Assembly (NCBI RefSeq): GCF_000374845.1
Contig: NZ_KB895416.1
Location: 310,001-374,000, forward strand
DNA from: Paenibacillus terrigena DSM 21567
GTDB lineage: Bacteria > Bacillota > Bacilli > Paenibacillales > Paenibacillaceae
DNA length: 64,000 nt
Reading direction: 5' to 3'
Part shown: positions 15,820 to 24,434 of the stretch, one piece after another
Layout: every line of letters starts with the position of its first letter
Position numbering within the stretch: position 1 is the first letter of the stretch
Position numbers and translations under genes: made by a program
The notes under the pieces: generated by a model
Database searches by the model: none
What the model was told of the DNA's origin: nothing
The model's input: only the letters and a program-made list of their open reading frames with translations

Positions 15820-17103
15820 ATGAATTCGAAAAGTGTAGTGGCAAAAAAATGGTTAACGCTTGCCGTACTCATTCTGGGCGGGGGGACAATTTTTAAATTA
15901 CCGTATCTAAAAGATGCGTTTTATATTCCGATGATGGAATATTTTCATCTAACACATACGCAAATCGGTGTCGCGTTGTCTGTCTACGCCTTTATTCAAA
16001 CGTTTGGTTACATCACCTCGATGTACATAACAGACCGATTTTCCAAGAAGAAGCTGCTCCCCATCGCCTTGGGCGGAGTAGGGTTACTTGGATTTTACTT
16101 AACAACGTTTCCAGGATATTATGAAATATTGGTATTATGGGCGCTATTCGCTTTGTTTGCTGAACTTGCGTTCTGGCCCGTCCTGATCAAAACGGTAAGA
16201 TTGCTCGGGGACAGTAATGAGCAGGGCAGAATGTTCGGCTTCCTGGAAGCAGGAAGAGGGATTGTAGATACGATTGTAGCGTTTACGGCACTTGGTATCT
16301 TCCAATGGCTGGGGGCAAATGCTGCGGGCTTAAAAGGCGCCATCATTTTCTTCTCTATTACGGCAATTGTAACCGCTATCATCTCGTACTTCCTTATTGA
16401 AGATGACATCATTCAAGATACAGATGAGCATGGCAATAAAATCAATCGAAGCAAAATGGCATTTGATGGAGCACTAAAAGCCCTCAAAATGCCTGAAATA
16501 TGGGTCGTCTCATTTACGATCTTCTCTGTATACTCCGTGTATATCGGATTGACTTATTTCATTCCGTTCCTGAAAGATATTTACGGAATGCCTGTAGCGC
16601 TGGTCGGGGCGTACGGGATTATCAACCAATACTGCTTGAAGATGGTCGGTGGACCGATTGGTGGTTTCCTTGCTGATAAAACATTCAAATCCTCAGCTAA
16701 ATTTTTGAGAATGACTTTTGTTTTAGCTATTATCGGTATGATCATCTTTATCATGCTTCCGCACGAAACAATGAATATCTATGTAGGTATGGTGTTTACA
16801 CTCGGTTATGGCGCAATTATTTTCTCACAAAGAGCTGTGTTCTTCGCTCCGATCGAAGAGGTTGGCATCCCGCGTGAAATTAGTGGTGCGGCGGTATCCA
16901 TTGCTTGTATGATTGGTTATCTTCCATCCATGTTCGCCTTTACGCTGTATGGAAATATGCTGGATCGCACACCGGGGATTAATGGATATAAACATGTGTT
17001 TATGACTATGATTGGGTTTGCCGTGTTTGGTTTAATCATCAGCAGTTACTTAGTAAAAATCGTTAAGAAGAAAAAAGCGCAAGAACAAGCTCAAGTTCAG
17101 TAG
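15820..17103 (+). CDS. MFS transporter
   Basis: 427 aa with about 12 membrane helices. The loop after the second helix reads DRFSKKKLLP, the MFS motif A region, and there is a long charged central loop (EDDIIQDTDEHGNKINRSK). It resembles sugar-phosphate/organic-acid porters of the UhpC type. It lies 27 bases after ridA in the same operon, so it probably imports the substrate of this pathway. Substrate unknown. Confidence 0.85.
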   Translation: MNSKSVVAKKWLTLAVLILGGGTIFKLPYLKDAFYIPMMEYFHLTHTQIGVALSVYAFIQTFGYITSMYITDRFSKKKLLPIALGGVGLLGFYLTTFPGYYEILVLWALFALFAELAFWPVLIKTVRLLGDSNEQGRMFGFLEAGRGIVDTIVAFTALGIFQWLGANAAGLKGAIIFFSITAIVTAIISYFLIEDDIIQDTDEHGNKINRSKMAFDGALKALKMPEIWVVSFTIFSVYSVYIGLTYFIPFLKDIYGMPVALVGAYGIINQYCLKMVGGPIGGFLADKTFKSSAKFLRMTFVLAIIGMIIFIMLPHETMNIYVGMVFTLGYGAIIFSQRAVFFAPIEEVGIPREISGAAVSIACMIGYLPSMFAFTLYGNMLDRTPGINGYKHVFMTMIGFAVFGLIISSYLVKIVKKKKAQEQAQVQ

Positions 17104-17143
17104 TTCATCATGTAAAAAAACAGAATGTATGGAGGAGAGACAT

Positions 17144-18094
17144 ATGAAAATCGGTTTAGAAACAGAAAGCTATCACTTGCAGTTTATTACAGGTAGAATG
17201 GATATTTTCAAATTTATTCAAAAGACCGCAGAGCTCGGGCTAGACGGGGTAATGATCAATATCGTGAAATGGCCGGGACTGCCTGGATGGGGAACACTCG
17301 AATCGTTCGAACCTGAATACCTGAAAAGAGTAAAGGCTGAAATTCAGAAATATGGATTTTTCGCTGAGATCGATACGAATGGTACAGACCCGGATCACTT
17401 GTCGCAAGTGATTGAAGTTGCTCATCAAATCGGAGCGGATGTCATCCGGACATACACATGTATGGGCGAATACGACGCTGCACGGATGGCTGAAGCACCT
17501 GCAAACATTAAGAAAATTGTTCCTTTGCTGCAGCAATACAGAATTAAGCTTGCTGTGGAAAACCATGAGGAAGAGCTAGCGGATGAGGTTATTCAGATCA
17601 TTGAGGAAGTGAACAGTCCTTGGGTTGGCGCTCATTGCGATCTCGGTAACGGCATGATGGCGTGGGAGGAGCCGGTTGATGCTGTGACCAAGTTGGCACC
17701 GTATGCATACACCACCCATTTTAAAGACCATATCATTGTTCATGATGGAGAAGACTATAGAGTATGCGGTGTTCCTGCGGGAACAGGCAACATCGATTTG
17801 GATCAACTGTTCAAAATCCTTGTGGAGAAATCGACATTGACTCGTATCAACGTAGAAATGTGTTTCCCATACGCGATCCATTTCAAAAGAGAGCCTGGCG
17901 CTGGCGGCGTGTCCAAAGTTGGTGAAGGAGCATTTAAAGTCGAGGAGCCACCTTATGACTTGTCCGTGATTAAGCCGTTAGATTATTATTACCCACCGCA
18001 AGAGCTCATGGAGCAAATGCTTGAAGATCAAGCAAGAGGCGTGGAGCAATCCGTCAAACATGCGCTGGCTTTGAGAGATAAGTATTGCCGGTAG
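17144..18094 (+). CDS. Sugar phosphate isomerase/epimerase-like TIM-barrel protein
   Basis: 316 aa from ATG 17144, set by GGAGGAG. This is the xylose-isomerase-like barrel (AP endonuclease family 2). Metal ligands are suggested by LAVENHEE (Glu), GAHCDLGNGMMA (His/Asp), THFKDH (His) and INVEMCFP (Glu). Family members isomerise or epimerise ketoses and related acids. It closes the ridA-MFS operon; the terminator at 18148 follows. The precise reaction is not deducible. Confidence 0.85.
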   Translation: MKIGLETESYHLQFITGRMDIFKFIQKTAELGLDGVMINIVKWPGLPGWGTLESFEPEYLKRVKAEIQKYGFFAEIDTNGTDPDHLSQVIEVAHQIGADVIRTYTCMGEYDAARMAEAPANIKKIVPLLQQYRIKLAVENHEEELADEVIQIIEEVNSPWVGAHCDLGNGMMAWEEPVDAVTKLAPYAYTTHFKDHIIVHDGEDYRVCGVPAGTGNIDLDQLFKILVEKSTLTRINVEMCFPYAIHFKREPGAGGVSKVGEGAFKVEEPPYDLSVIKPLDYYYPPQELMEQMLEDQARGVEQSVKHALALRDKYCR

Positions 18095-18147
18095 ACGCTG
18101 GCTACGGATTCGTGAAAGTTGCAATAACCGTATAAAGGCTTTAGGAC

Positions 18148-18182
18148 AGAGGGACGTTGCTCTATGCGACGTTCCTCTTTAT
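18148..18182 (+). terminator. Rho-independent terminator
   Basis: Stem AGAGGGACGTTGC/GCGACGTTCCTCT with two G-U pairs and a TCTAT loop, then TTTATTG. Ends the ridA operon. Confidence 0.75.
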
Positions 18183-18309
18183 TGTTTCCTGATCGGTTGT
18201 ATTCCATCCAAGCAAGAACATCATGTGCGATAAAACCCAAGTCTATTTCCCATGATCACACCACTTATGATATGGTTATTTATATGAATGAGAACAGGAG
18301 TGCATAGGT

Positions 18310-19716
18310 ATGTCTAACTTAGAACCAAGCTCAAACCTGCAGCACGAGAATATATATTCAGCATTAATTCATAAGCAAAAGGCCTTCTTTGGCACGCATC
18401 AGACCAAGTCACTCGCCTTTCGGAAGGATGCACTGAACAAATTAGGCGATGCCATTCGGAAATACGAGCAGCCCATCATTCAAGCGTTGAAGTCGGATCT
18501 GAATAAATCCGAATTTGAGGCATATTCCACGGAGGTTGGTATCTTACTGAAAGAGATTCGCTTCTTCTTGAAGCATCTACATACTTGGGCGCGGCCCAAA
18601 AAGGTGAAAACCCCGCTCACTCACTTTGGCTCCAAAAGCTCCATTTATGCAGAGCCTTATGGGGTTGTTCTGATTATTGCGCCTTGGAATTTCCCATTTC
18701 AGCTCGCGATTGCGCCGCTGATTGGTGCGATCGCCGCTGGGAACTGTGCCATCATCAAACCATCCGAGCTTACACCTAAGACTTCAGAGGTTATAGCCGC
18801 ACTTGTTCAAGAGACGTATGCCGAAGAATACATCGCTGTCGTACAGGGAGATGTTGGAGCAAGCCAAGCGCTGCTGCGCGAGAAGACAGATTATATCTTT
18901 TTCACGGGAAGCATTCCTGTAGGCAAAGTCATTATGGAGGCGGCTGCAAAGCATTTAACGCCAGTCACGTTAGAGTTAGGGGGCAAAAGCCCTTGTATCG
19001 TTCACAAGGACGCGAACCTGAAGCTCGCGGCGAAGCGAATTGCATGGGGAAAGTTCATGAACGCAGGTCAGACTTGTGTAGCGCCAGACTATATTTATGT
19101 CCACCGGTCCGTTAAAGCATCATTAATTACGCACTTAAAGGACGCCATTCAACAATTATATGGAGCGAACCCGCTCGATAACGAGAACTATACACGGGTT
19201 GTCAGCGACAAGCATTTCATGCGGCTCGAAGCCATGCTTCATGAAGGTACGCTTGTTGCAGGAGGCAGAAGCAATCGTGATACTTTACGTATTGAGCCTA
19301 CGATTCTGACAGACGTCACAGCGAATGACCTCGTGATGCAGGATGAAATTTTCGGACCCATTCTGCCTATCCTTGAATATGATCGTATTGAAGATGTTCT
19401 TCAGGAAATCGATAGCTGCTCGAAACCGCTTGCCCTGTATATTTTCTCCGAGAATCGAGAAATTCAGCAGCAAGTGCTGACGCATGCTTCTTTCGGCGGA
19501 GGCTGTGTGAACGATACCGTATATCATTTCACCACTCCGTACTTGCCTTTCGGCGGGGTTGGCAGCAGTGGAATGGGCAACTATCACGGGAAGGCCGGTT
19601 TCGATCTGTTCTCCCATCGCAAAAGTGTGTTGAGACAGACTACCCTATTTGATATTCCGTTTCGTTATCCACATATCAAGGACGGTCTCAAACGAATCAA
19701 GATGTTTCTCAAATAG
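18310..19716 (+). CDS. Aldehyde dehydrogenase, class 3 type
   Basis: 468 aa, typical of short class 3 enzymes such as YwdH. NAD-binding FTGSIPVGK, general-base glutamate in LELGGKSPC, and catalytic cysteine in GQTCVAPDY are all intact, as are PWNFPFQL and LPFGGVGSSGMG. AGGAGTGCATAGGT precedes the ATG. It oxidises aldehydes to acids, probably medium- or long-chain or aromatic. It may be co-transcribed with the lysoplasmalogenase 30 bases downstream, whose reaction releases a fatty aldehyde; that link is inference. Confidence 0.93.
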   Translation: MSNLEPSSNLQHENIYSALIHKQKAFFGTHQTKSLAFRKDALNKLGDAIRKYEQPIIQALKSDLNKSEFEAYSTEVGILLKEIRFFLKHLHTWARPKKVKTPLTHFGSKSSIYAEPYGVVLIIAPWNFPFQLAIAPLIGAIAAGNCAIIKPSELTPKTSEVIAALVQETYAEEYIAVVQGDVGASQALLREKTDYIFFTGSIPVGKVIMEAAAKHLTPVTLELGGKSPCIVHKDANLKLAAKRIAWGKFMNAGQTCVAPDYIYVHRSVKASLITHLKDAIQQLYGANPLDNENYTRVVSDKHFMRLEAMLHEGTLVAGGRSNRDTLRIEPTILTDVTANDLVMQDEIFGPILPILEYDRIEDVLQEIDSCSKPLALYIFSENREIQQQVLTHASFGGGCVNDTVYHFTTPYLPFGGVGSSGMGNYHGKAGFDLFSHRKSVLRQTTLFDIPFRYPHIKDGLKRIKMFLK

Positions 19717-19746
19717 AATCTATCCCATTGTAAAGGAGCTGTCGCT

Positions 19747-20424
19747 ATGAACAAGTACCGATTACCCTTACTTATTCTAGTCATGGGCTTACTGTACATA
19801 TTCGTGATTCCATCTGAGCCGGTTGCAGTTAAGCTTCTATTCAAAATCATTCCGATGCTGCTCATCATTACGTATGCCTACGTACAAGCACCGCATCCGA
19901 AACAATATTACGAATGGATGCTGTTAACAGGCTTATTCTTCTGTATGCTTGGTGATAGCTTCATCATCGGCTCATTTATCCTTGGATTAGTAGCCTTTCT
20001 CATCGGGCATCTCTTCTATATGACGGGATTCTTCCGCAAATGGCGCTTCTCGAAGCTTCGTTTCGCGGCAATCATCCCCATTGCGGTATACGGCTATCTC
20101 GTCGGCGGGGAGATCATTCACGCGTTGATTCGAGACAACAACAATTCACTAATTGTGCCTGTACTGCTCTACATGACCGTGATTTCATTGATGATGTGGT
20201 CCGCCATCATGACCGGCAACAAATGGGCTATCATTGGGAGCATTACGTTTGGGATCTCAGACTCCATTCTATCATGGAACATGTTCGTAACCCCATTCGC
20301 ATCCGCGGATACGCTCGTTATGATTACTTATTACACCGCCCAATTCTGTATAGCCTACAGCCTTCAGGCCAAAGTAAACCAAGCTTCCGGTCATTCTACT
20401 GCCAGCAAAAGCATCCAAGACTGA
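19747..20424 (+). CDS. Lysoplasmalogenase (YhhN/TMEM86 family) membrane protein
   Basis: 225 aa with about eight membrane helices. Conserved polar signatures of the family are present: FFCMLGDSFI, the SITFGISDSILSWN segment and YYTAQFCIA. Eukaryotic members cleave the vinyl-ether bond of lysoplasmalogens, releasing an aldehyde. The upstream aldehyde dehydrogenase could use that product. AAAGGAG supports the start; a strong terminator follows. Confidence 0.82.
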   Translation: MNKYRLPLLILVMGLLYIFVIPSEPVAVKLLFKIIPMLLIITYAYVQAPHPKQYYEWMLLTGLFFCMLGDSFIIGSFILGLVAFLIGHLFYMTGFFRKWRFSKLRFAAIIPIAVYGYLVGGEIIHALIRDNNNSLIVPVLLYMTVISLMMWSAIMTGNKWAIIGSITFGISDSILSWNMFVTPFASADTLVMITYYTAQFCIAYSLQAKVNQASGHSTASKSIQD

Positions 20425-20450
20425 TTCTAAATCCATATGGTTAAACACAC

Positions 20451-20495
20451 AAAAAGCAATAAACGTTGTCCTTAGGACGGCATTTATTGCTTTTT
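20451..20495 (+). terminator. Rho-independent terminator
   Basis: Long stem AAAAAGCAATAAA/TTTATTGCTTTTT with an inner TCCTTAGGA hairpin; symmetrical, so it could work in both directions. Confidence 0.88.
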
Positions 20496-20554
20496 GCGTA
20501 CAGCGCCCCAACGATAAAGAACCCCGTCTCGCGATAATCTCCGTAAATGTAATT

Positions 20555-20591
20555 CTCCGTTCATACTCCGTTCATAGAACAAGCCTATACT
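20555..20591 (+). promoter_or_regulatory. Activator-type promoter of the HrtBA-like genes
   Basis: Two perfect tandem copies of CTCCGTTCATA (20555-20565, 20566-20576), then TATACT at 20586-20591. An 11-base direct repeat in place of a good -35 box is typical of OmpR-type response-regulator binding. No two-component system is encoded nearby. Confidence 0.55.
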
Positions 20592-20623
20592 CATGTTTGT
20601 AACAAAGAAATGGAGGGTTTTTC

Positions 20624-21658
20624 ATGAATATGGCATGGAAAGAAATGAAGAAGAGCAAAGCGAAGTTTATTATATTAGGGTCTATTATATTCCTTGTAAG
20701 TTTTCTAACCTTTATTGTTTCGGGATTGGCCAATGGATTGTCCCAAGATAATGCGGCGTTGATCAAGGATATGCCTCAAGGTCATTTCTATATGAATACC
20801 GATGCGAAACAAACGTATAATCTTTCCCAAATCGATCCAAAGGTACAAGACCAAGTGTTACAGGAAAACAAGGATGCCGCAGCATTTTCCATTCAGATGG
20901 GCTTTGTGAACGATGCAGAGGAAAAGCAGCATACCGTAGCGTTCGTGACTTCAACGGATTCCCCGTTATTCGAAAAAGTCGGTCCGGGAGAAATCGTGTT
21001 AGACCGTTCCTTGGAGAAGGATGGCATTAAAGTCGGAGATGTACTCACGAATAATCAGTTCAGCGGCGAATTCAAAGTCGTCAAATTCGTGGAACAGAAG
21101 AAATACAGCCACGCCCCTGTCGCCTATATTAACATGGATAACTATAAAGAGATTTACCGTGCGAAGGGCTTGCAGCTGATGTTCATCCCTGGACAAGATA
21201 CGGCACCGTCGATCACGGGATTACAATCCTTTTCAAATAACGAGTTTCTTAACACCATCTCAAGCTACAAAGCAGAGAACATGTCCCTTAATATGATCAT
21301 TTGGTTCTTGATTGCCATCAGCGGCTTGTTGTTCGCGATTTTCTTCTACATGATGAATGTGCAGAAAATCGGACTATACGGCATCTTGAAAGCGATCGGA
21401 GTAAAAACAGGCACGCTATTCCGTATGATGTGGGCTCAAATGTTCTTCATCACCATCACGGCATTGGTCTTGTCCGTAGCATTAAGCCTAGGCTTTAATA
21501 TGATTGCACCGAAAGGCATGCCGTTTAGTCTGACAATAGAAGGGACGATGCTATTATCCATCCTTTTCTTAGTCATCGGATTTATCGGCGCTACCCTCTC
21601 TGGCTTACAGATTCGGAAAGTGGAACCTTTACAAGCTATTCAACAAGGAGACATGTAA
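20624..21658 (+). CDS. FtsX-like ABC transporter permease (HrtB type)
   Basis: 344 aa. An N-terminal membrane helix (FIILGSIIFLVSFLTFIV), a large extracytoplasmic domain (residues ~45-220) and three C-terminal helices form the FtsX/MacB half-permease layout. It ends QIRKVEPLQAIQQGDM, as in HrtB/DevC permeases. AGGAGGG-like TGGAGGG sets ATG 20624. It is coupled to the ATPase two bases after its stop. HrtBA pairs export haem or toxic compounds; the substrate here is not proven. Confidence 0.85.
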   Translation: MNMAWKEMKKSKAKFIILGSIIFLVSFLTFIVSGLANGLSQDNAALIKDMPQGHFYMNTDAKQTYNLSQIDPKVQDQVLQENKDAAAFSIQMGFVNDAEEKQHTVAFVTSTDSPLFEKVGPGEIVLDRSLEKDGIKVGDVLTNNQFSGEFKVVKFVEQKKYSHAPVAYINMDNYKEIYRAKGLQLMFIPGQDTAPSITGLQSFSNNEFLNTISSYKAENMSLNMIIWFLIAISGLLFAIFFYMMNVQKIGLYGILKAIGVKTGTLFRMMWAQMFFITITALVLSVALSLGFNMIAPKGMPFSLTIEGTMLLSILFLVIGFIGATLSGLQIRKVEPLQAIQQGDM

Positions 21659-21659
21659 T

Positions 21660-22334
21660 ATGACAACCTTCACAATACAAGACGTTACCAAATCATTTAC
21701 TACTGGCGAAGTTACGGAACAAGTACTCAACGGAATCAACCTTTCCCTGAAAAAAGGGGAACTCACGGCTCTCGTAGGTGCTTCCGGTTCCGGGAAGAGC
21801 ACGCTGCTCACCATAGCTGCCGGCCTTCAACGTGCTTCCAATGGGCAGGTGCAATTCGAAGGGAGCAACATGACCGCGATGACGCAGGAGGAGATCCGGA
21901 AGATACGTGCAAGCAAATTTGGATTTGTGTTCCAATCTGCTCATCTGGTACCGTTCCTTACCGTAGAAGACCAGCTCATGCTCATGCTCGACGTCTCAGA
22001 GTCCAAAATGTCCAAACGCGAGCAAAAGGAAGAAGTCGCCAAAATTCTCAAGTTAGTCGAAATGAATCATCGCAAAGACGCTTATCCTGCTTCTTTATCC
22101 GGTGGGGAAAAACAACGGGTTGCTATCGCTCGCGCTATCATCCACAAGCCTAAAATCCTGTTCGCGGATGAGCCAACGGCAAGTCTGGACTCAAAGCGTT
22201 CACGGGATGTAATGACGCTCATCCGTGATCTGACCAAGACACTCAACATCACGACCTTGATGGTCACCCATGATGAAGAAATGCTCTCGTATGCGGACCA
22301 TATCATTACAATGAAAGATGGATTGATTGTATAA
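21660..22334 (+). CDS. ABC transporter ATPase (HrtA type)
   Basis: 224 aa. Walker A GASGSGKST, Q-loop FVFQSAHLVPF, signature LSGGEKQR, Walker B ILFADEPTASLD and the switch histidine VTHDEE are complete. AAGGAGACATGTAAT carries its ribosome binding site inside the permease stop region, so the two genes are coupled. Belongs to the LolD/MacB/HrtA group that powers FtsX-type permeases. Confidence 0.92.
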   Translation: MTTFTIQDVTKSFTTGEVTEQVLNGINLSLKKGELTALVGASGSGKSTLLTIAAGLQRASNGQVQFEGSNMTAMTQEEIRKIRASKFGFVFQSAHLVPFLTVEDQLMLMLDVSESKMSKREQKEEVAKILKLVEMNHRKDAYPASLSGGEKQRVAIARAIIHKPKILFADEPTASLDSKRSRDVMTLIRDLTKTLNITTLMVTHDEEMLSYADHIITMKDGLIV

Positions 22335-22340
22335 TAAAGA

Positions 22341-22381
22341 GGAAGTCGTATATTCATGACGAATATGCGGCTTTCTTTTTT
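22341..22381 (+). terminator. Rho-independent terminator
   Basis: Stem AAGTCGTATATTC/GAATATGCGGCTT with G-U pairs, then CTTTCTTTTTTTT. Ends the ABC operon and overlaps the apparent start of a GNAT fragment, which therefore has no real start. Confidence 0.82.
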
Positions 22382-22394
22382 TTGGCCGTTTTGT

Positions 22395-22634
22395 GGTGGA
22401 TATAATTATCTTGCTCACTTTTTTATATTGCGTAAATATCGTAAACAAGGCTTAGGAAGAGAAGTTGCTAGAACTATATTTAATTCCAGGTTAGGCGAAT
22501 GGGAATTGTATCAATTAGTACGCAATAAACCCGCCCAGCTATTTTGGACAAGAGTGATAAATGAATTTACAAACGGAAATTATGAGGAAAAGTATGAAGA
22601 AGGAAGAAGATATCAAACATTTTTTAGTAAGTAG
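22395..22634 (+). pseudogene. C-terminal fragment of a GNAT acetyltransferase (cassette 10 type)
   Basis: The readable part (YNYLAHFFILRKYRKQGLG, then WELYQLVRNKPAQLFWTRVI) lines up with residues ~88-150 of the cassette 10 acetyltransferase. About the first 85 residues are missing and there is no start or ribosome binding site after the terminator. The stop is followed by CTCGAAGTTGTC and AGCTAAT, similar to the cassette-end consensus, so this is probably a decayed cassette. Confidence 0.7.
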
Positions 22635-22665
22635 CTCGAAGTTGTCTTGTCATTTCATTTATATC

Positions 22666-22873
22666 AGCTAATCAAAATCAAGGTTTAGGAAATTTAAGAT
22701 TTCAGAACTCAAATGAAATAAGTCTACTCCTAAAAGTAAAATAATGGTAAAATATACCTAACGAGGTTTCGTTATGTGGTCTGAAAAGGCGTCGCTACTC
22801 AGGGGAACCTGGTTATGTTCACTTTATACGGCGAGATCTAGAACGTCGTAAATGTGGAAACGTTATTGAAAAT
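22666..22873 (+). repeat. Decayed attC-like region
   Basis: Starts at AGCTAAT (22666-22672) after CTCGAAG and ends AACGTTATTGAAAAT (boundary-like GTTATTG at 22862). The first 52 bases match 14271-14322 at about 83%. A small inverted repeat TAACGA/TCGTTA lies at 22759-22774. The inner boxes of normal sites are not recognisable, so assignment is tentative. Confidence 0.35.
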
Positions 22874-22902
22874 TAATGCAATCATTAGGAGGAGTATCAA
22901 GG

Positions 22903-23424
22903 GTGCTAATTGATAAGTACTTAGATGAATGGGATTTTGCTAAGAAAAATGATATAGAAGTAAGAATCCCAACTCCTCCAATGATTCAATATCTTTATGA
23001 TATTGATTATGGTAAGTCAAGAATGATTAAGGTGTTATTTTCATTACGTGGCCTCCCGAAGCGAATGGTCTCATTAAGAGGCATTTTTGATACAGGATTT
23101 ATTTTATTAGAAGAGGACCGGACCGAGATAGTCATTGGGCTTGTAGCTCAACCTTGGAAGTTCAACGGGAACATCATAAAGTTGAGTCCTGAGCAATTTA
23201 TGGTATTTAGGGATCAAGACTTCGTGAAGATTACATGGAATTTTAAATTTGAAAAGAATCGAGAAAGATATGTAAATATAAGTACAGAAACAAGAATTTA
23301 CTGTACGTCACGTAAAGCTAAAAGATATTTCTCATTTTATTGGTTTTTCATTGGTTTTTTCAGTGGGGTTATACGGAAAGAGATGTTAAAGATTATTAAA
23401 GAAGAACTTTTAAAGAGCAGCTAG
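22903..23424 (+). CDS. Conserved hypothetical protein, possibly SRPBCC-like
   Basis: 173 aa from GTG 22903, chosen because TAGGAGGA lies nine bases before it; an ATG at 22876 would place that site inside the gene. The pattern (RIPTPPMIQYLYDIDY, FILLEEDRTEIVIGLVAQPW, TWNFKFE, NISTETRIYC, a hydrophobic RYFSFYWFFIGFFSGVIR tail) resembles a family of unnamed proteins with a helix-grip-like layout. No catalytic residues assigned. It begins 30-40 bases after a cassette-like boundary, so it may be the cargo of the next decayed unit. Confidence 0.7.
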   Translation: MLIDKYLDEWDFAKKNDIEVRIPTPPMIQYLYDIDYGKSRMIKVLFSLRGLPKRMVSLRGIFDTGFILLEEDRTEIVIGLVAQPWKFNGNIIKLSPEQFMVFRDQDFVKITWNFKFEKNRERYVNISTETRIYCTSRKAKRYFSFYWFFIGFFSGVIRKEMLKIIKEELLKSS

Positions 23425-23452
23425 GGTAAAATCGTTAGAAGGACTGATTTAA

Positions 23453-23632
23453 TTGAAAATAAAGACAATTATTGTTCTTATGTTACTTGTATTAGCTGGA
23501 TGTATAGAAAAGAAGGTAGAATCAATTGAAATTCACAATAAACAGCATGTTACATATCTGAATGACTATGGCTGGACTGCTGACTCTACGCATGGAGAAA
23601 ACTTATGTTTGAATCAATCCTATCCCTTTTAA
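23453..23632 (+). CDS. Small putative lipoprotein
   Basis: 59 aa from TTG 23453 after AAGGA. It begins with a basic start and a hydrophobic segment ending in lipobox LAGC, so the cysteine near residue 17 could be lipid-modified. The rest (HVTYLNDYGWTADSTH) recalls the beginning of DUF4830-type proteins, and the product may be a truncated member. It overlaps the next small ORF by 28 bases. Confidence 0.45.
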   Translation: MKIKTIIVLMLLVLAGCIEKKVESIEIHNKQHVTYLNDYGWTADSTHGENLCLNQSYPF

Positions 23633-23766
23633 TAAATAGTATAATGCCATTTTCACTTGGGTTGTTTTTTTACGTTATCTCACCGTTAATTAGACAGAAA
23701 GACATCAAAGTATCAGAAGTTTCAAGAATAAGTGGAATTGTTATACTGATAATCGTTTGTATTTGA
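23605..23766 (+). CDS. Small membrane protein
   Basis: 53 aa with two hydrophobic segments (LLINSIMPFSLGLFFYVI and SGIVILIIVCI) around a basic loop. GGAG lies eight bases before ATG 23605. Overlaps the end of the small lipoprotein in another frame. Family unknown. Confidence 0.45.
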   Translation: MFESILSLLINSIMPFSLGLFFYVISPLIRQKDIKVSEVSRISGIVILIIVCI

Positions 23767-23879
23767 ATTATAAAGAGTTATTTGGATATCCTGTTTCAAT
23801 CCTGAAGATGAGTAAGGCATCGTCAGTTTCCAATGAAGTGAACCCAATTTCATTACTTCTTTTCTTGGAGGAGATCAAT

Positions 23880-24377
23880 ATGTCCAGTAATTGGGGAGAT
23901 TCGTATGCCGGGAAACTCAGGTCCATTTTAGGCAATCAGAAACTCATTATTCCGTCGATTCGAGCCATTATCACTGATGAAGAAAATAGAATTCTTTATA
24001 TCGAACGAAAGGGAAATAAGAAATGGGCATTACCAGCGGGAGGAATTGAATTAAATGAATCCATAATGGAATGTCTTAAACGTGAAGTACTAGAAGAGAC
24101 AGGGATAGAAGTCATAAAGGCAACACTAATCGCGATGTATACGGGCAAAGAATATTCTATAACCAATCGATTTGGTCATGAGTATCAAGGATTTGAACTT
24201 TTATTCCGAGTTGACGAGTGGACAGGAACACTCTTAGTAGAAACAGATGAAACCACGAATATTGGGTTCTTTTCAATAGATAATCTACCTCAATTTGAAT
24301 CTGGATACTTTGAACAACATGAGAAAGAAGTATTAGAAGATCTTCAAAAATTTAATGGAACCCCAATAATTAAATAA
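23880..24377 (+). CDS. NUDIX hydrolase
   Basis: 165 aa from ATG 23880, fixed by TGGAGGAG; a longer frame upstream has no site. The Nudix box is intact: GGIELNES...REVLEETGIE (residues ~57-79), preceded by KKWALPAG. Hydrolyses a nucleoside diphosphate linked to another moiety; substrate unknown. First of at least seven NUDIX-type genes, intact or broken, in the 23-48 kb stretch. Confidence 0.9.
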   Translation: MSSNWGDSYAGKLRSILGNQKLIIPSIRAIITDEENRILYIERKGNKKWALPAGGIELNESIMECLKREVLEETGIEVIKATLIAMYTGKEYSITNRFGHEYQGFELLFRVDEWTGTLLVETDETTNIGFFSIDNLPQFESGYFEQHEKEVLEDLQKFNGTPIIK

Positions 24378-24434
24378 AGATTTTGCGAAATAAAGCAAAG
24401 AATGCGAAACCCCAAATAGATTAGGAATGATCGT

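Noticed and set aside
22356-22394. ATG start of the GNAT fragment
   Set aside because: This ATG is in the loop and stem of the terminator for the ABC genes; real similarity begins only after it.
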